DNA of 64,000 nucleotides. Source: Megalobrama amblycephala (taxonomy: Eukaryota; Chordata; Actinopteri; Cypriniformes; Xenocyprididae). This document shows, in pieces, positions 58,562-64,000 of the stretch (within the stretch, counting starts at the first letter, position 1; each line of letters begins with the position of its first letter). Made by a program: the position numbers and the translations under genes. Below the pieces are notes generated by a model. It was given only the letters and a program-made list of their open reading frames with translations. It made no database searches and was not told where the DNA came from. The stretch covers positions 30,988,288 through 31,052,287 of the forward strand of contig NC_063065.1 in NCBI RefSeq assembly GCF_018812025.1, read 5' to 3'.

Positions 58562-61500
58562 TGCAGCCTATATCATAAAACGTTCAGTCTGGCCCTGATT
58601 AAGCAAGATGTGTCAAGCTTCTTCTGGGAATCAGAGGACGTTTTAGTGACATATTGTGTCCAGTCACTGAATAAACATCTTCCTTGTGATGTTAAATGAT
58701 TAGAGTAATTTTCGTTTGGACTAAGTGCCTTTGGTGGCACAAGAACAAGGCAGAAACATTCATTTTAAAAGTCTCCTGCAAAGCTGACTGTTCCATCGCT
58801 TTAGGGAAAACGGTACCTAATTCATATCACTTGCGATCTGCATTGCCAAAATAAAAAGACAAACGCAGATATAAATCATTCTAAGTTAGCCAGAAAGTAC
58901 AAAGCTCTTCCATTTTAATTAAAAGTAAAGAGAGAGGACGAGAAAACCAATCGTCAACAGCTATTGATTTTGTCAGCTTTAGTGGAAATCCATGATGCAA
59001 CTCGATTTTGAAGATGGTAAACACACGGCGGAAATGACAGTTGCTTCAAGAGGTGAAAAGCAATCATCTTCAACACTTCAATGTAGGTGAATCACACTTG
59101 AGATGTTTAGAGGACACAATCACAACATTCAATAGCACTGAAGGTTACGAAACACCTTTAGTGATTTGAAGGTTGAAAGCTCAGAAAATTTCTTTCTTTC
59201 AGTTTGTCCAACCCTCCCCTCCAACAAAAAGCAAGCGAGAGCCAAACAAACAATATCTCTTCAATCCAGCTACACCAAAACGATGCTCTTAAACGGCATT
59301 GTCGTGTGTGATTTAGTTTCCAGCCATAGACTATACTATGCTCACATGCTACATGCTAAGTGAACATGACCGGGCATGTGAGTATACAACGCTACTAACA
59401 GGACGGAGGGGCGAAAGGAATATACTCACATTTATTATGCCAAAAATAAATGAAAAGCACATGTATTTAAGCAAGAACATCTGCATGAATGAAAATCACT
59501 GCAGCTCAATGCAGTGTAAACACTGTGATTTACCACATCAATTAGCGATCCAGAACACAACATGTACTAAGCTGTGGAGCTGTTAGTTTTGTTTTCAAGG
59601 CTGTTTTTGCATATGAATGGATGGCAGCTGTACAAGGGAATTTAAAATCAAATACTATATATATATATATATATACTGTATATCTGTTCATATATTCATA
59701 TGTTACACAAATATAGACTCTTCCGAACTTCAGAGCAATGTATTAAATTCACAGCTGGAGATAAAAGATAAACAAAAACCAACCAAAAATATATATGGGG
59801 CACAAGATCCCATACGAGTCCGTGTCCGTTTGTGTCTTCTGTTTGATTTGGAGCGTGAAGCACGTGTCCGCTATGGCAGTTTCCTTCTCCTCCTATAGGC
59901 TTTTGAAACAAAAGTGCTTCTGGTGATGATCATTAGACTACATTGGTGCAGTGTTGTGGTTTGAAGTAAGGGACGACTGTGCTGTCTGCTCCGTCCAAAT
60001 AGCAGGCAATTTTCTCTTGGCTCGGAAATAAGAGTGATTCTGGGAAAAAGAGTCACTGTCTTGAAACTATAGCCATGCTTCCCTCATGAGGCCGGCCGTG
60101 AGGAGAAGAACAGCAAGTCCATTACTTGTGGCTATCCTCGTACCTGTGGGGAAAAATGATAGGACATTGAGCCATGAAAAAACATTACTTGGAATAAAAT
60201 AAACATTAAAATGCCCCTATAATGCTACTTTAACCTGCTAACCTTCACGAGGATGCTGACACACTGAAGCGCTCTCTGTTTGAATCAGCTCAAAGTTACT
60301 GTTACATGTAATGTAATTACCTTGAGGTGGATCCAAAATGGCCAATATTCATATTCATGCATTTATGGCTCATGATTTATCAATATTACTTTTGATTTCA
60401 TATATTCATGTACTCCTACTCTATATATTAATCCTCATCATATTTTCAAGTATTTACTCTTTATTGTACCCTTTATGGTTATTCTTCTTTTATATGCTTG
60501 TGTATGCTTGTTATATTCAATTGTTCTTTAAAGTGTTCCAGTGTGACGGGTCACGTCGACACGTTTGTGGTTAGATATTGGACGTCTGCCAAGTACTGCA
60601 GAAGCGATGTTTTCGGAATTAGTTGCTCATTTGCTCAACTTGATGTACTTTTATATGTCTGTTTCTATTTTTGCTGACATGTGATAATGCAAGATCTGCA
60701 AAATTCCCTTAAGGGGGTCAAAACAACCCCTATATCTATTTTCATCTATTTTTGACATCTGACCAGTCTATGACATAATGGATAAATCCATTTGACCTTT
60801 TCTTATTAGACCAAAACATAAGTTTGAGTGGGACATAAATTTCCCTATGCTTATGGTATAAAATGGACTGAGTCGTTGATAGTTTAGCCTTTCCCTTAGC
60901 TTTTGCCTTTGCTTTTCTTTGCTCTTCTGCTTCTTCTCTTCTATCTCTCATTTCATTCTGCAAATGTCTTAATTTTGTTGCTTCTTTCTGTATATTCTGA
61001 TCTTCATCTATTAGATACAATACTCTGGATTTTACAATACTCTAAATTTTATTATTAACTATTAATTACTTACTTAATTTGTTTGTTTCTATAATTTTTA
61101 ATTACTAAATTTGTTATTACTTATTCAAATTTAATCTCTGACAAAATCATTGCTGGACTGCCTGGATCTCATTTTCTCAAGTTTTTGCATCACCTTGACA
61201 GCTTGAAGCTTCAATTTTTTCACTGCTGTTTTACTGTCAAAATCTTATAGTAACCGTAATTTGTTAATATGTGTCAGGAGTTACGAATAAGAAAAATGAT
61301 GATTTGATGATTGTTTGAAACATTTGTGTCAGCCACATTCATTGAGAATTGAGAAACTCCTGTATGATCGTCATGAAAATGCTTGACAAAACAACATCCC
61401 TCTGAGGGCTTTTAGCTAAAAAACATGCACATTTGGAGAAATGTTGATGGATTAGCATATGTTTATATCAAATTTCTATACAGAGGAATAATATTTATTC

Positions 61501-62774
61501 AATTTTTACCCAAAATGCGCCGATGTTATCATTTCAATTCATACTGGCATGCTTCATACATTTTGTCCATAAATGGCACTCGTGATGAACAGGCATGTCA
61601 TGTGACATTCCAGGAAATCAGACAAAGGCTTCCAGAGATCGCTGTAACATGCAGATAGACACTTTTGAAGACAATAAACACAAGATTGCAATGACATATG
61701 ATTTATCTGTGTTCTTCATGCCATGTTGGGTATTTTCATAATGACAGATTTTATTTATAATGCAATGCTAATCGACATAGCTTTTATCATTGTGCAGAAT
61801 AACATAAAATATTATATTTTCTGTCTTTTTTTTTAATCTGAAGCCACATCAGATTACAGAAGGTTATTTAAAACACTTGACTTGTGATATAAAGTACGTT
61901 TGAAGCCAAAACATGGTTTTAATCTCATAAATTATTGTGTATTGATGGTGTGCTAAGCTAACATGCTAGCTAACCCTAAGATGCACCTATCCACTTAGCT
62001 GAGCAAACAGTAAAATGTTTCTGTTTTCAAGGAGGGCATTTGATAGGTTCAAAGAAGGTGAAGTGAGAAGTTTGATCAAAGAAATGAGGGATTAAAACCG
62101 TGTGAATAGAAAGTCGTCAGTATTTATAATGAAGACAAAAGAAAAGAGAGGTGTGAATGTGTGCATGGAAGACTGAATGCTTCAGTTTGCACCACAAAAC
62201 AATAGAGACAATACACTGAATGGATGCTTAGAAGATGACAATAAACATCAGTTAGAGTTTTCTGAAAAATAAAATCACATGATATGATCTTGAAAGAAAA
62301 ATTTAATAAAACTCAGAGTTTTAGAATTATCATCTTCAGATTTTAAATGTTTCATGGTCAGGCATGTGGCTTTAACTGCAGTGCATTTCTAGATTACAAC
62401 TTTTATTTTCATAAAGATATGTCAAAAATAAATGTTTTCAAAACTCTGAAGCCATTTATAACTATTTCTTTCAATATGACAATAATTAAATTTGACTTTA
62501 CAGTAAACTGCAAAGTGTCTGCTTTCAAATGAGACTGTACTTATGATATTAGTGCAAAGGCTTCATGAACTGTATTTGTTTTAGTTTGGGTCAACCATTT
62601 CTTGGGATTTTTTCAAAAGCAGGAGTTCAGGCTAACAGGTTAAAGGTTCGTAATTTTGTTTTGTTTCCTCCTACAACAGGTTTAAACAATTCTTCTTTTT
62701 TTCATTATATCCACTGTAGCATCAGCTCTTTTTTCTCAGTGTCTGAAATGTAATCAAGGATTCAGTCTCTCTAA
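58562..62774. other. No gene seen
   Basis: Unique-looking AT-rich DNA. A (TA)n run lies at 59657-59675. Open frames such as 59617-59898, 60338-60574 and 60742-61020 have no domains. Confidence 0.45.
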
Positions 62775-62860
62775 ACCCCGCCTTTCTGAGAGCCTGCTCT
62801 GATCTGATTGGTCAGATGGCCGAGTCTGTTGTGATTGGTCGACTGTTTATAGCGCATGTC
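62775..62860. repeat. Small repeat fragment
   Basis: The 'ctgatctgattggtcagatg' and 'gttgtgattggtcgac' phrases resemble the reverse complement of 16410-16450, a piece of the same MITE-like family. Confidence 0.45.
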
Positions 62861-64000
62861 AAAAAGAGAAAAAGAGAAAACTCCCTGTAAGAGTTTTGAG
62901 CACTTTTCCAGGTCATTTTGGCCCTGATGTGAGCTGTTGCATTCATTCTGCACATCTCCTGACAGCATTTAATTACAGTATGTAAATTTGCTCCCGTACG
63001 GTAAATACCAGCTCTCTCTCTCCCCCAGCCCTGTGACACTCAATAAAGATCCATATTATGCAGTGCAACTCTTTTTAATATTACTGTTTTTTTAACAAAG
63101 TGCAATCAAAACGACTCTAAGCCACCCGGGTACCACAAAATTGTATGGTTTTATTGGTCTGCATAAATAAAGGCGACGCTATCTACCTATTCACAGAAGC
63201 CTTGTGCTAAAACCTCCCCACATAAATCAAAGTGAAAACTGCCATTACACCATGAAAAGGGATTAATGCGCACAGCCTTCCTGCACACTTTTCTAAAGGC
63301 TTTTCAGAGTATTTTTAAAACACCTATGTGCTGACAGATGTGTTACGGAGAAAGGTATGTGTTGGAAGCAAGTTTAATTTAATAAAATGTTGTTTTTTAG
63401 TGGTGCAAGGATATGCAAAAAAGAGGTAACCGGCAACTAATCTGAAAGAGTGGTTGCTTTTATATGAATTAACCCAATAAAATACAATTTGTTGATATAA
63501 ATGAATGTACTTTGGTTGATTCGGCAATTTTCAGTGATTTGATTTTTTCAGTGTAGGAATGCTTTGATGACATTTGTTAAAAAAAAATAGCAAAAAATCC
63601 ACTTTCCAGCATATTGTCAGCAGGTTTGTTCATGTTCCGTTTCTCGCACAGAACTATAAATAACCCTGAATTTTTAATCCGCATTTCTTGTTGTTTTTCC
63701 TCATATTTTTTTCTCTAGACCTCCTTTGAACAATGAAATTAGGCGGGATGCAAGGCCTAAAGACTTCAAAGCAAATGCGATCTGATTCCGCTCTCGACTT
63801 ACTGCATTCCTGCCTCCACTACAGAAAACAATGAGGGAAGCTCAAGGATGTATATCGGCCATAAAACCCCCCAAAACAAGGCAACAAAGAGGAAATGGAA
63901 AATGAAATATTCACTAAATCACGGTGACATTTACGGGATTTTTCTGTCAGACCGAGCACGGCAATGTTCCGCGGGGAGCTTCATTCCAGCTCTATCTCGG
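62861..64000. other. No gene seen
   Basis: Unique-looking sequence to the end of the window. 63030-63060 has a 'caataaag' polyadenylation-like motif, but no coding sequence leads into it. Confidence 0.4.

Overview
This 64 kb window looks like intergenic or intronic DNA from a teleost fish, most likely a cyprinid. I infer that from the repeat content: several TTAA-flanked foldback elements, Tc1-like remnants, hAT-like MITEs, L1 and other LINE fragments and a V-SINE-like relic, all of types I associate with zebrafish and carp genomes. Base composition is AT-rich, with long microsatellites and no bacterial gene layout. I found no host protein-coding gene, rRNA or functional tRNA that I can support. 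The protein-like sequence I recognise is broken transposon coding sequence; two weak unrecognised ORFs are noted with low confidence.

Layout. 1-6.4 kb: three tandem copies of a roughly 2.1 kb repeat with G/C-rich inverted ends; each copy carries one or two tRNA-like relics on the minus strand. 7-20.5 kb: ordinary unique-looking DNA broken up by inverted-repeat elements, including a hAT-like MITE (12387-13340) nested in an older element and an 810 bp foldback element at 15.07-15.88 kb. 20.65-21.38 kb: a (TA)n then (TTTTA)n tract. 23.3-30 kb: an internally deleted Tc1-like element, a possible solo LTR, a 1,053 bp hAT-like element with a perfect 8 bp target duplication and a 1.6 kb TTAA element. 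30.57-33.06 kb: a 2.49 kb TA-flanked element with the C-terminal part of a pogo-like transposase. 36.4-38.9 kb: a LINE reverse transcriptase split by an element that is itself split by a hAT-like MITE. 39.1-40.4 kb: two different L1 remnants head to head.

43.13-50.29 kb is the most striking block. A 7.16 kb segment is bounded by short CAGTGTTGG inverted ends and a perfect 8 bp direct repeat, as expected for one hAT-type insertion, and nearly half of it is a 42 bp minisatellite of about 82 units with 632 bp higher-order repeats. 50.3-57.2 kb and 58.6-64 kb are mostly unique-looking DNA with scattered old repeats. 57.22-58.56 kb is a TTAA element holding three 120 bp tandem units, each with a strong GC hairpin; the loop of the third hairpin is inverted.

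The elements do not form a cooperating gene system. Their value is as a record of nested insertions whose order can be read from target-site duplications.
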